Source: Gallionella sp.
GTDB taxonomy: Bacteria; Pseudomonadota; Gammaproteobacteria; Burkholderiales; Gallionellaceae
Length of the DNA stretch: 64,000 nucleotides
Direction: 5' to 3'
Assembly: GCA_025350705.1 (NCBI GenBank)
Contig: JANXXH010000051.1
Location: forward strand, 1 to 64,000
Below, one piece after another: positions 19,675 to 28,951 of the stretch. The notes under the pieces were generated by a model, which was not told where the DNA came from, made no database searches, and worked only from the letters and a program-made list of their open reading frames with translations. The translations under genes and the position numbers were made by a program. Each line of letters starts with the position of its first letter. The stretch's first letter is position 1.

Positions 19675-21044
19675 GCGCCCTCCAGTTTTAATTCACCCAC
19701 GGCTTCTACGAAAACCTCGGCGCGATGTTCATAATTGCGAAACATGTCGAAGCTGGCACAGGCCGGTGACAGCAGCACCGCGTCCCCGCTTTGCGCCAGT
19801 TGAGATGCTTGTTGTACCGCATCATCCATATCTTCGGCTCGCACTACTTTTACACCGCTACCATACAAGGCAGCCTCTATCAGCGACGCATCTCGCCCGA
19901 TCAACACCACCGCACGCGCATGTTGAGCCACCACCTGATTGAGCGGCGCGAAATCCTGCCCCTTGCCCTCCCCGCCCGCAATCAACACAGATTTGCATCC
20001 CAACCCCTGCAGCGCGGCAATGGTCGCGCCGACATTGGTACCCTTCGAATCGTCGTAATAAGTGATGCCACCTATTTCCGCCACGCGCTCAACGCGATGC
20101 GGCAGTCCTTTAAAGCTACGCAACGCATCCAGCAATACCGGCATCGGGAAATTGATTGCGCGGCTCAACGCTAACGCGGCCAATGCATTCGCCACGTTAT
20201 GCAATCCAGCCACTTGCAACTCGCTGGCCTTGAGCAAACGTTTCGCGCCTTGCATCAGCCAGATTTCCCCATCGGCTCGCTCTATCCCAAAATCATTTGC
20301 TGAGCCCGGCTTATTCAAACCGAATGTGATGGTTTCGCATTCCACGCGCGCCATGCTCATGCAGCGCGCATCATCGCGGTTCAGCACTTGTATGCTGCAT
20401 CCTTCAAAAATACGCGCCTTGGCCGCACTGTATTCAGCCATGTCGGCATAGCGATCGAGATGGTCCTCGCTGATATTCAGCACCGTCGCGGCATCTGCAT
20501 TCAGGCTCGATGTGGTTTCAAGCTGGAAGCTGGACAGCTCCAGCACCCATACTTCAGGCTGGTTCACGCCACGCTCCAGCACGACATCCAGCACCGCCGG
20601 AGAGATGTTGCCCGCCGCCACTACATCTTTACCTGCCGCCTTGCATAGATGTTCCACCATGCTGGTGACGGTCGTCTTCCCGTTCGATCCGGTGATTGCG
20701 AGGATGTGCGGGCGATTATCTTTCGGCAGCGATTGCGCGAACAATTCGATGTCGCCCACCACCTCAATTCCGCGTGCAACAGCCCGTGCAACTACCGGAT
20801 CGTGCAATGGCACACCCGGACTGATCGCGATCAGCTCGATGCCATCGAACAGCGCATCATTGAAATTTCCGCAAAAGATCTGATCGGAAGCAACATACTG
20901 GGCTGCTTGAGCCAAGCCGGGTGGCGTGCTACGGCTGTCCGCCACGCGCAGACGCGCACTCTGCGTGCTGAGCCAGCGCACCATGGAGAGCCCGGTCTCA
21001 CCGAGTCCCAACACCAGCACCGATTTGTTTTTGTGTCGTTTCAT
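19662..21044 (-). CDS. murD: UDP-N-acetylmuramoylalanine--D-glutamate ligase MurD
   Basis: MurD adds D-Glu to UDP-MurNAc-L-Ala. The 460-residue protein shows the N-terminal [16 protein letters not shown], the P-loop [13 protein letters not shown], the metal/ATP region LELSSFQLE and [10 protein letters not shown], and the C-terminal [16 protein letters not shown]. It starts within the mraY stop (ATGA) and runs 13 nt into ftsW, so the block is tightly coupled. Nothing unusual is seen in its own sequence. Confidence 0.98.
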   Translation of the reverse strand: MKRHKNKSVLVLGLGETGLSMVRWLSTQSARLRVADSRSTPPGLAQAAQYVASDQIFCGNFNDALFDGIELIAISPGVPLHDPVVARAVARGIEVVGDIELFAQSLPKDNRPHILAITGSNGKTTVTSMVEHLCKAAGKDVVAAGNISPAVLDVVLERGVNQPEVWVLELSSFQLETTSSLNADAATVLNISEDHLDRYADMAEYSAAKARIFEGCSIQVLNRDDARCMSMARVECETITFGLNKPGSANDFGIERADGEIWLMQGAKRLLKASELQVAGLHNVANALAALALSRAINFPMPVLLDALRSFKGLPHRVERVAEIGGITYYDDSKGTNVGATIAALQGLGCKSVLIAGGEGKGQDFAPLNQVVAQHARAVVLIGRDASLIEAALYGSGVKVVRAEDMDDAVQQASQLAQSGDAVLLSPACASFDMFRNYEHRAEVFVEAVGELKLEGACHH

Positions 21045-22126
21045 CTCAGCTTAAGAGTCGCAAGCCCCAACAAGACCAGCAGCATGGTAATGATCCAAAA
21101 TCTCACGACGACCTGAGTCTCCTTCCAACCCTTCAATTCAAAGTGATGATGTAACGGAGCCATGCGGAACACACGCTTGCCTGTAAGTTTGAACGAGACC
21201 ACCTGAATCATCACCGAGACCGCCTCGACTACGAACACGCCACCCATGATGAACAGCGCAAATTCCTGACGTACGATCACCGCCACTGTACCGAGTGCCG
21301 CACCAAGCGCGAGCGCGCCGACATCGCCCATGAACACTTCGGCGGGATAAGCGTTGAACCACAGGAATGCCAGTCCGGCCCCGGTGATCCCGCCACAGAA
21401 CACCGCCAACTCACCCGCACCGGGGATGTAGGGTACACCCAGATATTTTGAAAACACCGCATGTCCCGCTACATAAGCGAATATCGCCAATGCGCCGCTC
21501 ACCATTACTGTCGGCATGATGGCCAGGCCATCCAGGCCATCGGTCAGATTCACTGCGTTGCTGGTGCCAACAACGACCAAATAGGTCAGTGTGATAAACA
21601 GGAATGCGGGAAGCGGAAACACAAAGAATTTCAGGAACGGCAGGATGAGCTCGGTGTTCGCAGGCAAACTGGCGGTGTTCCACAAATAAAAGCCAACCAC
21701 CAAGGCAATGAGGGACTGCCAACCCATCTTTACCCTGGCCGATAAACCCTTGGGATTTCGGTGCACCACCTTGCGATAATCATCCACCCAGCCAATCACG
21801 CCGAAGCTCAAGGTGGTGAGCAACACCACCCACACGTAATGGTTGTGCAAGTCGCCCCATAGCAAAGTGGTGATCGCAATCGAGGTTAGTATCAGCGCAC
21901 CTCCCATGGTCGGCGTTCCTGCCTTTACCAGGTGCGTCTGCGGCCCGTCACTACGCACCGACTGGCCAATCTTGTATGCAGCCAATTTGCGTATCATCAT
22001 CGGCCCGACCAGGAAGGAAATCCCCAGTGCAGTCATCGCTGCCAGCACGGTACGTAACGTGATGTAATTGAACACGCTGAAGAACCTGACATCCTGAGCC
22101 AACCATTGAGCCAGAGCTAAGAGCAT
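21041..22126 (-). CDS. mraY: Phospho-N-acetylmuramoyl-pentapeptide transferase MraY
   Basis: MraY moves phospho-MurNAc-pentapeptide onto undecaprenyl phosphate to make lipid I in the inner membrane. The 361-residue protein has about ten hydrophobic helices. Catalytic signatures are present: [19 protein letters not shown] with the paired Asp residues, [10 protein letters not shown] and [10 protein letters not shown], and the C-terminal HHHFELKGW. The start codon follows the murF stop with no gap, and the stop overlaps the murD start. Confidence 0.98.
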   Translation of the reverse strand: MLLALAQWLAQDVRFFSVFNYITLRTVLAAMTALGISFLVGPMMIRKLAAYKIGQSVRSDGPQTHLVKAGTPTMGGALILTSIAITTLLWGDLHNHYVWVVLLTTLSFGVIGWVDDYRKVVHRNPKGLSARVKMGWQSLIALVVGFYLWNTASLPANTELILPFLKFFVFPLPAFLFITLTYLVVVGTSNAVNLTDGLDGLAIMPTVMVSGALAIFAYVAGHAVFSKYLGVPYIPGAGELAVFCGGITGAGLAFLWFNAYPAEVFMGDVGALALGAALGTVAVIVRQEFALFIMGGVFVVEAVSVMIQVVSFKLTGKRVFRMAPLHHHFELKGWKETQVVVRFWIITMLLVLLGLATLKLR

Positions 22127-23527
22127 TTATTTCCCCTGTAGTAGCAATTCATGTGTGGTCCCTGCTTCTAAAGAACTTACTACACGCTCCATTTTCATGA
22201 AGCGCGAACCTTTCACCAGCACGGTGGTGTTCTCATCCAATTCCTTTTCCAGCGCAGCCTGTAAATCCTCAATGCGCTCGAAGTGTTTCGCACCGCTGCC
22301 AAATTCACGCACCGCGTTGCTGCTCAATGTTCCCAGCGCATAAAGCTTTTCAATGCCTGCTTTGCGCGTTTCACGACCGATCTCGGCATGAAAGATTACG
22401 GCGTCTTCACCCAATTCGCCCATATCGCCCAACACCAGAATACGCTTGCCCGTAGCTTGTGCAAGCACGCTGATCGCGGCGGATAACGAGGCCGGATTGG
22501 CGTTGTAGGTATCGTCTATCATGCTTGCGCCATGCATCGCGCCCTTGCGCTGCAAACGTCCGTCCACACCGCTGAATTTTTCCAAGCCTGCGGCAATTGT
22601 TTCCAAGGAGATGTTCAGCACGATTGCAGCGGCAGTCGCAGCCAGCGCGTTGCGCGCATTGTGTTCACCGGGAACCTTCAAGTCCGCAGCAAACATCCCT
22701 TGCGGCGCAGTCACGTCAAGCCGCAAGCCATCACCACGCGGCAGCCATGTGCCACATACATCGGCCGCCGGATTCAGGCCGAATTCAAGTAATGGATTGA
22801 CTCCGGCCAGCGAGCGCCATAATGGCGCGTGTGCGTCATCGGCATTGATCACCGCCGTACCATGACGCTTCAAGCCCGAGAATATTTCACCTTTTGCCTG
22901 CGCGACAGCCTCCACAGATCCCAAACCTTCCAGATGTGCGCCACTGGCGTTGTTTATCAGCGCAACATCCGGCCTGGCGATACGTGTCAGGTATTCAATC
23001 TCACCCGGATGGTTCATGCCCATTTCGATCACGGCATAACGATGTGCTGCATTCAGTTGCAGCAGCGTGAGCGGCATGCCGATATCGTTGTTTAAATTCC
23101 CCTTGGTTGCGAGCACTGCGTCTGCACTGCCTGCCGCCTCGCGCAAAATGCTGGCAAGCATTTCTTTCACCGTGGTCTTGCCATTGCTGCCGGTGATCGC
23201 CACCAATGGGATATCGAACTGCCAACGCCACCACGCAGCCAACCTGCCCAACGCCAAGCGCGTGTCTTCAACCACCAAAAGCGGAAAGTCCGGCACAACC
23301 CTGGCTCCCTGCTTCCCATAACTGTCGGCATTCACCAGCGCCGCTACTGCCCCCGCTTGCGCTGCAGTTGTAACGAAGTTGTATCCGTCGAAATTCTCTC
23401 CGCGCAACGCAATGAACAAATCTCCCTGTACAATTTTACGGCTGTCGCTTGAAACCGCATTGAAAAGTACGTCATCTCCGACCTGCTTTCCATCGGTCGC
23501 CTGCGCGGCTTGCGATAGCAGCATCAT
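22127..23527 (-). CDS. murF: UDP-MurNAc-tripeptide--D-alanyl-D-alanine ligase MurF
   Basis: MurF adds D-Ala-D-Ala to the UDP-MurNAc-tripeptide, completing the pentapeptide. In 466 residues it has the N-terminal substrate domain (SSDSRKIVQGDLFIALRGE), the P-loop [14 protein letters not shown] and the C-terminal LGDMGELG and VLVKGSRFMKME motifs. It overlaps murE by 4 nt and is directly followed by mraY. D-Ala-D-Ala comes from the ddl gene of the same cluster. Confidence 0.97.
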   Translation of the reverse strand: MMLLSQAAQATDGKQVGDDVLFNAVSSDSRKIVQGDLFIALRGENFDGYNFVTTAAQAGAVAALVNADSYGKQGARVVPDFPLLVVEDTRLALGRLAAWWRWQFDIPLVAITGSNGKTTVKEMLASILREAAGSADAVLATKGNLNNDIGMPLTLLQLNAAHRYAVIEMGMNHPGEIEYLTRIARPDVALINNASGAHLEGLGSVEAVAQAKGEIFSGLKRHGTAVINADDAHAPLWRSLAGVNPLLEFGLNPAADVCGTWLPRGDGLRLDVTAPQGMFAADLKVPGEHNARNALAATAAAIVLNISLETIAAGLEKFSGVDGRLQRKGAMHGASMIDDTYNANPASLSAAISVLAQATGKRILVLGDMGELGEDAVIFHAEIGRETRKAGIEKLYALGTLSSNAVREFGSGAKHFERIEDLQAALEKELDENTTVLVKGSRFMKMERVVSSLEAGTTHELLLQGK

Positions 23528-25059
23528 TGCCCACCCCTCGAATTACCTTGATCTTGTCGAAACGCATGGCACGACTGCAAGGCTTGTTGCGCCACCGACA
23601 CATCGTTGAACGGATGCTTTATGCCGCTGATCTCCTGATATTCTTCGTGTCCCTTGCCCGCGATCAGCACGGTATCGATCTGCCGCGCATGGCGGATTGC
23701 ACTTTGAATTGCGACAGCACGGTCTATTATGATCTCGTGGTTTTCTCCATTCATGCCGCTGATGATTTCCGCGATTATTTCACGGGGATTTTCGCTGCGC
23801 GGATTGTCGGATGTTACGATACAAAAATCAGAGAATTTTTCCGCGACTATGCCCATCATGGCGCGTTTGCCTCTATCCCGATCTCCGCCGCAACCGAACA
23901 CGCACAGGACTTTTCCGCCAGCTGCCGCGCTGACTTCGCGCAATGCCTGCAATACTTTTTCCAACGCGTCCGGGGTGTGCGCGTAATCCACGATCACCGT
24001 CGGTTCCTGCATGCTGCCTAAACGCTGCATGCGTCCGGGGACAGGCTGAACCTTGCCCAATGATTCCGCCGCATCCTTCAAGGCTATCCCGCTCACCAGC
24101 AACACCGCCAGCGCACCCAAAAGATTTGCCGCGTTGAATCTTCCGACCAACGCGCTATTCAACTCCACCGCCCCCCAGCTGGAATGCACCGCCAGCCGCA
24201 CTCCCTGTCCGGTCATTTCCAGCAAATTGCCATAAACCATACGCATGCCCAACCGCTCGGCGAGTTGCAATGCCGCATCGCTCAGACCGTAACCAATTAC
24301 TTCCGCATCGGCATCTCTTAATTTCTCAGCCAGCTCCACGCCATATGCATCGTCGAGGTTCAGCACCACATATTTAAGCTGCTGCCAATCGAACAATTTG
24401 CGTTTGGCATCCGCGTAACTTTGCATATCGCCGTGGTAATCGAGATGATCTCGGCTCAAATTGGTGAGCATCGCCACATCGAAGCGAACCGCGTTGACCC
24501 GACCTTGAGACAGCGCGTGCGAAGACACTTCCATCGCCACAGCTTGCGCGTCTTCACGAACATAGTCCGCCAACAAGCCATGCACGCTAATGGCATCTGG
24601 TGTGGTATTCGCACTGGCTTGCAATGCGCTCACGAAACCGTTTCCCAGCGTACCGATCAATGCGCATTTCTTTCCGGCATCGTTCAGTACGTGGGTGATC
24701 CAGTGACTGGTCGAGGTCTTGCCATTGGTTCCGGTAATGCCTACCATCCATAGTTTTTCCGATGGTGTGCCATATACGGCATCAGCAAGCCATCCCGCCT
24801 TGTGGCGCAAATCGGCCACTGCCAAGTTAGCTACCTTCCATGAATCGTTCCAAACAAAATGCTGCTTTTCCCATATTACCGCGTTGGCTCCTCGCTCTAT
24901 CGCTGACGCGATGAATTGCCTGCCATCAGTCTTTTCACCGGGATAAGCGATAAAGGTATCTCCGTGCTGAACAGAACGACTATCCGTCATCAGACGAGTG
25001 ACCGGCACTTTTAATGTGGCCAATTGTTCGATAGCCCACTGATGGAGAGAAGGGTTCAC
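23524..25059 (-). CDS. murE: UDP-MurNAc-L-alanyl-D-glutamate--2,6-diaminopimelate ligase MurE
   Basis: MurE adds the third residue of the stem peptide. The motif TSDNPRSENP contains DNPR, the mark of enzymes that add meso-diaminopimelate rather than lysine. Other motifs are TDSRSVQHGDTFIAYPG, the P-loop ITGTNGKTSTSHW, the carbamylated-lysine region NLSRDHLDYH and GKGHEEYQ near the C-terminus. The length is 511 residues. It overlaps ftsI by 4 nt upstream and murF by 4 nt downstream. Confidence 0.97.
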   Translation of the reverse strand: MNPSLHQWAIEQLATLKVPVTRLMTDSRSVQHGDTFIAYPGEKTDGRQFIASAIERGANAVIWEKQHFVWNDSWKVANLAVADLRHKAGWLADAVYGTPSEKLWMVGITGTNGKTSTSHWITHVLNDAGKKCALIGTLGNGFVSALQASANTTPDAISVHGLLADYVREDAQAVAMEVSSHALSQGRVNAVRFDVAMLTNLSRDHLDYHGDMQSYADAKRKLFDWQQLKYVVLNLDDAYGVELAEKLRDADAEVIGYGLSDAALQLAERLGMRMVYGNLLEMTGQGVRLAVHSSWGAVELNSALVGRFNAANLLGALAVLLVSGIALKDAAESLGKVQPVPGRMQRLGSMQEPTVIVDYAHTPDALEKVLQALREVSAAAGGKVLCVFGCGGDRDRGKRAMMGIVAEKFSDFCIVTSDNPRSENPREIIAEIISGMNGENHEIIIDRAVAIQSAIRHARQIDTVLIAGKGHEEYQEISGIKHPFNDVSVAQQALQSCHAFRQDQGNSRGGQ

Positions 25060-26786
25060 ACCTCCTCCTTCACAATATTCGGCGGCGGCGCAACAACGTT
25101 ATCCAGCGGCGCATCGTTCGGTACATTAAGCGCGTGCAAAGCCGCGCTCATTACTTTACTGAACACCGGCGCGGCCACTTCTCCTCCGTAATAATTAACG
25201 CCGTCCGGATCATCTATCATCACCGCCACTATCAGACGCGGACTCGAGGCCGGCGCAAATCCGACGAACGAAGCGACATAACGATCGACGTAATGCCCAT
25301 CCTCCAGTTTATGCGCTGTGCCGGTCTTGCCCGCCACGCGATAACCGGCCACTTGCGCCAGCGGAGCCGTGCCGCCTGGCAGCACCACCATCTCCATCAT
25401 GTCGCGCAATTCATGCGCGGTCCGCTCGGAAAACACTTTCTTTCCTGTCGCAGGAGCACCCAGCTTGAGCAGCGATATCGGTATCAATTCACCGCCATTG
25501 GCAAATATCGTGTATGCCCGCGCCAGTTGCAGCAGATTCACCGATATCCCGTGTCCATAAGCCATCGTTGCCTGCTCAATGGGTCGCCAGGTTTTTGGTG
25601 CACGCAATTTACCCGGCGCTTCACCCGGGAAGTTGCTGCCGGTCTGCTCGCCAAATCCACTATCCTTCAAACCTTGCCACATCATGTCAGATTTCAACGA
25701 TAAGGCGATTTTGGCTGCGCCGACATTGCTTGATTTTTGTATGACCTGCGCCACGGTCAATCTTGATTCCTGATGAGCATCGTGAATCTTTCTGTTGTTC
25801 AACATGAACACTCCGTGTTCAGTATTGATGATGGTGTTGGGATTCACTTTGCCCCTCTCGATCGCCATCGCCACGGTAAAAGGTTTCATCGTCGAGCCCG
25901 GCTCGAAAAGATCGGTAATGGCGCGGTTACGCATCGCCTTGCTGCTGGTGTTATTGCGGTTGTTAGGGTTGTAGCCGGGATAGTTGGCGAGTGCCAGCAC
26001 TTCGCCGCTTCGCGCATCGAGCACCACTACCGCACCGGCCTTGGCTCGATGTTGCCTGACCGCAATCTCCAGCTCTCGGTAGGCAATGTGTTGCAAATTA
26101 CTGTCAAGACTAAGCACGATATCGCTGCCAGGCTTGGATGCATGGAGACTGCCGACGTCTTCAACGATGTACCCGTGGTTATCCTTGATAACGCGCTGAC
26201 TGCCGGGTTTTCCTGCAAGCTGTTCCTGCAAGGCAAGCTCCATCCCCTCTTGCCCGTTATCGTCCTGTCCGGTAAAGCCCAATGTCTGCGCAGCCTCATC
26301 ACCCGCTGGATAATAGCGGCGATATTCGCGTTGCAACGAAACCCCCGGAAGCTTCAGGCTCACCACTTTCTCAACCTGTTCGGGGGGAAGCAATCGTTTA
26401 AGATAGACAAAATCACGCGAGGTATCGAACAGCCGGTTCGTCACGTCATCAATGTCCATGCCGAGTATTTGCGACAGTTGTTTTACTTGACGCTTATCAG
26501 CCTCCACATCCGACGGGCTCGCCCACACCGATTCAACCGGGGTACTGATAGCGAGCGGCTCGCCGTTGCGGTCAGAGATCATACCTCGGTGCGCGCTTAC
26601 CTCAATCACTCGGCTGTAACGCGCGTTGCCTTTTTCCTGCAGGAATCCGTTGTGTATCCCTTGCAAATACACCCCACGCCCAAGCAACCCGGTCAGTCCG
26701 GCCAGCAATATCATAAATAGCGCGGTGGCTCGCCATCCTGGCAATTTCGCCGTGATGTCTATATGTGCGCTGGCCGCGTATTTCAT
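25056..26786 (-). CDS. ftsI: Peptidoglycan D,D-transpeptidase FtsI (PBP3)
   Basis: FtsI cross-links septal peptidoglycan in the periplasm and works with FtsW. A single transmembrane helix is at about residues 18-40. The dimerisation domain (RGMISDRNGEPLAIS) precedes the transpeptidase domain, whose active-site motifs are intact: EPGSTMKPFT (SxxK), KSSNVGA (SxN) and AGKTGTAHK (KTG). The length is 576 residues. It overlaps ftsL and murE by 4 nt each. Confidence 0.98.
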   Translation of the reverse strand: MKYAASAHIDITAKLPGWRATALFMILLAGLTGLLGRGVYLQGIHNGFLQEKGNARYSRVIEVSAHRGMISDRNGEPLAISTPVESVWASPSDVEADKRQVKQLSQILGMDIDDVTNRLFDTSRDFVYLKRLLPPEQVEKVVSLKLPGVSLQREYRRYYPAGDEAAQTLGFTGQDDNGQEGMELALQEQLAGKPGSQRVIKDNHGYIVEDVGSLHASKPGSDIVLSLDSNLQHIAYRELEIAVRQHRAKAGAVVVLDARSGEVLALANYPGYNPNNRNNTSSKAMRNRAITDLFEPGSTMKPFTVAMAIERGKVNPNTIINTEHGVFMLNNRKIHDAHQESRLTVAQVIQKSSNVGAAKIALSLKSDMMWQGLKDSGFGEQTGSNFPGEAPGKLRAPKTWRPIEQATMAYGHGISVNLLQLARAYTIFANGGELIPISLLKLGAPATGKKVFSERTAHELRDMMEMVVLPGGTAPLAQVAGYRVAGKTGTAHKLEDGHYVDRYVASFVGFAPASSPRLIVAVMIDDPDGVNYYGGEVAAPVFSKVMSAALHALNVPNDAPLDNVVAPPPNIVKEEV

Positions 26787-27130
26787 CGTTGTAGCTTTGT
26801 TCCGCCGTTAGGCTTTACCCATATAAATTGAATTTGCCCATTTTTAGGCAACTGCATTTGCAACTTTTTCACAGCAACTTCCTCTACCCGCGCCGGCGTA
26901 GCCCAAGTGCTTTGCTCCAGTTGCAATTGCCCCCACTCCACATCCATTTGCTGCGTTTGTTCTTTTTCCTTTTGCAACTCGATGAACAGCTTGCGCGCCT
27001 TATGCTGCGAAGTGACTACACTCAACGCGCACATCACCACCGCCACAAGCAGCAAGCCCCGGTAGACCGGGCTGAGCCCATCGACCTTGCTTTTGACTTG
27101 CTTGCGGATACCAGCAATACCGGTCTTCAT
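26783..27130 (-). CDS. ftsL: Cell division protein FtsL
   Basis: FtsL is a small bitopic protein that forms a complex with FtsB and FtsQ. The 115-residue sequence has a basic cytoplasmic stretch, one membrane helix (about 25-43) and a periplasmic coiled coil (SQHKARKLFIELQKEKEQTQ). The N-terminal cytoplasmic region is longer than in E. coli-like short forms but not unusual. Its identity rests on position between rsmH and ftsI plus this layout, since the family is poorly conserved. Confidence 0.93.
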   Translation of the reverse strand: MKTGIAGIRKQVKSKVDGLSPVYRGLLLVAVVMCALSVVTSQHKARKLFIELQKEKEQTQQMDVEWGQLQLEQSTWATPARVEEVAVKKLQMQLPKNGQIQFIWVKPNGGTKLQR

Positions 27131-27154
27131 TCGCGTTCAACCCATGCCGCGCTG

Positions 27155-28090
27155 TTACGCAACATCGCTGCGCTCCGCAATTCGCATCACCGCGCTGCGT
27201 GCACGCGGATTGACCTGTAATTCTGCCCCGCTAACGCGCACCGCCTTACCGATCAAATTCAATTTTCCCTTCGGCACTTCGCTGGCGCGTATAGGCACAT
27301 TGCGCGGCAATTTATCGCCCTCCGCTGTCTCACGCATGTAGCGCTTCACGATACGGTCTTCCAGCGAATGAAAACTGATCACCACCAAGCGCCCACCAAC
27401 CTTGAGATGCGTCACACACTCTGGCAAGACCCGCGCAAGCTCTTCGAGCTCGTGGTTGAGATAAATCCGTATAGCCTGAAAGGTGCGTGTTGCCGGGTTC
27501 TGCCCAGCCTCCCTCGTGCGAACCGCTTTGCCAACCAACTCGACGAGTTGCCGCGTTGTATGGATGGGTTCGACTGCGCGCGCCGTAACAACCGCCCTTG
27601 CAATCTGCTTAGCAAACCGTTCTTCGCCGTAATCACGTATCACCTCCTTTAACAAATTTTCATCCACTGTCGCCAGCCACTGCGCTGCAGTCATTCCGCT
27701 GCTGACATCCATGCGCATATCCAGCGGCGCGTCAAAACGAAAACTAAATCCGCGCGCTGCATCATCCAATTGTGGCGACGACACACCCAAGTCGAGCAGG
27801 ATGCCGTCAACCTTCTGTACTCCCTGTTCGCGCAACACTTCCGCCAAATTGGCAAAGCTGCGATGCACGATCTGAAAGCGCGCATCGCGCCATTCTTTGC
27901 CCACCGCCACCGCTGCAGGATCTTTGTCCATCGCGATCAACTTGCCGTTTGTGCCGAGCCGCTTCAAAATTTGCGCACTGTGCCCGCCGCGTCCAAACGT
28001 GCCATCCACATAAATGCCGTCTGGCTTGATTGCGAGTGCTTCAACAGCTTCATCCAGCAAAACGGTGGTGTGGGACAAGCCCTCACTCAC
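27155..28090 (-). CDS. rsmH: 16S rRNA (cytosine-1402-N4)-methyltransferase RsmH
   Basis: RsmH (MraW) methylates C1402 in the decoding centre of 16S rRNA using SAM. The 311-residue protein has [13 protein letters not shown] at the N-terminus, the SAM motif [22 protein letters not shown] and the C-terminal [12 protein letters not shown]. The start is GTG, overlapping the mraZ stop as GTGA. It is second in the dcw cluster, the standard place. Confidence 0.98.
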   Translation of the reverse strand: MSEGLSHTTVLLDEAVEALAIKPDGIYVDGTFGRGGHSAQILKRLGTNGKLIAMDKDPAAVAVGKEWRDARFQIVHRSFANLAEVLREQGVQKVDGILLDLGVSSPQLDDAARGFSFRFDAPLDMRMDVSSGMTAAQWLATVDENLLKEVIRDYGEERFAKQIARAVVTARAVEPIHTTRQLVELVGKAVRTREAGQNPATRTFQAIRIYLNHELEELARVLPECVTHLKVGGRLVVISFHSLEDRIVKRYMRETAEGDKLPRNVPIRASEVPKGKLNLIGKAVRVSGAELQVNPRARSAVMRIAERSDVA

Positions 28091-28533
28091 AAAGAAAAAC
28101 CCTCCAGCTCTGGAGGCAACTCACCATCCATAAACGACAAACCGGCTTCCTGCTGTGTTTGCCATTTCGATTCGTCCCACAATTCGAATTTATTGCCTTG
28201 ACCAACCAGCATCACGCGCTTGTCCAGCACGGCAAAGCTGCGCAAGGCCGGTGAGATCAACACGCGCCCCGCACCATCCATCACCACATCTTCGGCATAG
28301 CCGATCAGGCGGCGTTGCAGGGCGCGAATCTTTGGATTGAGTGCAGAGAGCTTGAGCAGCTTCTCGCGTATCGGTTGCCACTCGGGTTGCGGATACATCA
28401 ACAAACAACCATCGGCATCAGCAGTCAGCACCAGACTGCCCGCGCAATGCGCGAGCAGCATGTCGCGATACCGTGCTGGTATTGCGAGCCTGCCCTTGCT
28501 ATCCAGATTGAGTTGTGCCGCTCCCTGAAACAT
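28087..28533 (-). CDS. mraZ: Transcriptional regulator MraZ
   Basis: MraZ is a ring-forming DNA-binding protein with two AbrB-like (SpoVT-type) domains that represses the dcw promoter. The start is taken at the ATG at 28533 ([23 protein letters not shown]), the usual N-terminus, with GGGGG about seven bases upstream; an ATG six bases earlier (28539) is also possible. The DxKGR...P motif occurs in both halves ([11 protein letters not shown] and [12 protein letters not shown]), the second in a weaker form. It is preceded by four GTGGG-type boxes that match the known binding pattern, so it should regulate its own cluster. Confidence 0.96.
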   Translation of the reverse strand: MFQGAAQLNLDSKGRLAIPARYRDMLLAHCAGSLVLTADADGCLLMYPQPEWQPIREKLLKLSALNPKIRALQRRLIGYAEDVVMDGAGRVLISPALRSFAVLDKRVMLVGQGNKFELWDESKWQTQQEAGLSFMDGELPPELEGFSL

Positions 28534-28542
28534 CCCCATACC

Positions 28543-28577
28543 CCCACTTTTACCCACTTTTTACCACTTGAACCCAC
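28543..28577 (-). promoter_or_regulatory. MraZ operator: four boxes at 10-bp period
   Basis: On the minus strand GTGGG, GTGGT, GTGGG and GTGGG begin exactly 10 bp apart (plus-strand complements at 28573-28577, 28563-28567, 28553-28557 and 28543-28547). MraZ is known to bind direct TGGG repeats with this spacing. The boxes start within the -10 element and run to the Shine-Dalgarno of mraZ, so binding should block initiation. Confidence 0.88.
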
Positions 28578-28604
28578 TATATTGCAAAAAAACCCAGTGG
28601 TCAA
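28576..28604 (-). promoter_or_regulatory. Sigma-70 promoter of the dcw cluster
   Basis: TTGACC, a 17-bp spacer and TATAGT on the minus strand, reading into mraZ. The expected start of transcription is near 28569, about 36 bp before the mraZ start. The last GTGGG-type MraZ box overlaps the -10. Confidence 0.82.
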
Positions 28605-28951
28605 GCGAAAAAACAGGATTTATCTTTACAGGACAAAGGGTTAGCGTGGAAAGCTCATGAAAAATAAATACTCTTTATAAATAATAGATTATATAAGCAA
28701 GCTAAGGTTGTTTGTAACGAACGAATGGCTGTTGCGGGGAAAAGGAAGGTGAATGGTGGCTGGAAGTGCGAGGTCGGTTGGTTAAACAAATTTAAATTTG
28801 TTTATATCCGCATTGAGGGCATGGGGAGTACTGTCATCCACTTATTTTGAATGCAGATGATTTTTTCGGGATGGGCGCAACACAGCGATAACCATCACAA
28901 ATGTTGAATAAATGATGGGGGGATCACCATTTCAAAACCACATCGCCTTTC
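28605..28951. other. AT-rich intergenic region with a 22-bp perfect palindrome
   Basis: It lies between the dcw promoter and the 3' end of the sulfotransferase gene. The palindrome is at 28783-28804 (half-site TAAACAAATTT). It has no GC stem and so is not a normal terminator; it could be a protein site or an AT cruciform. No gene is seen here. Confidence 0.6.
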
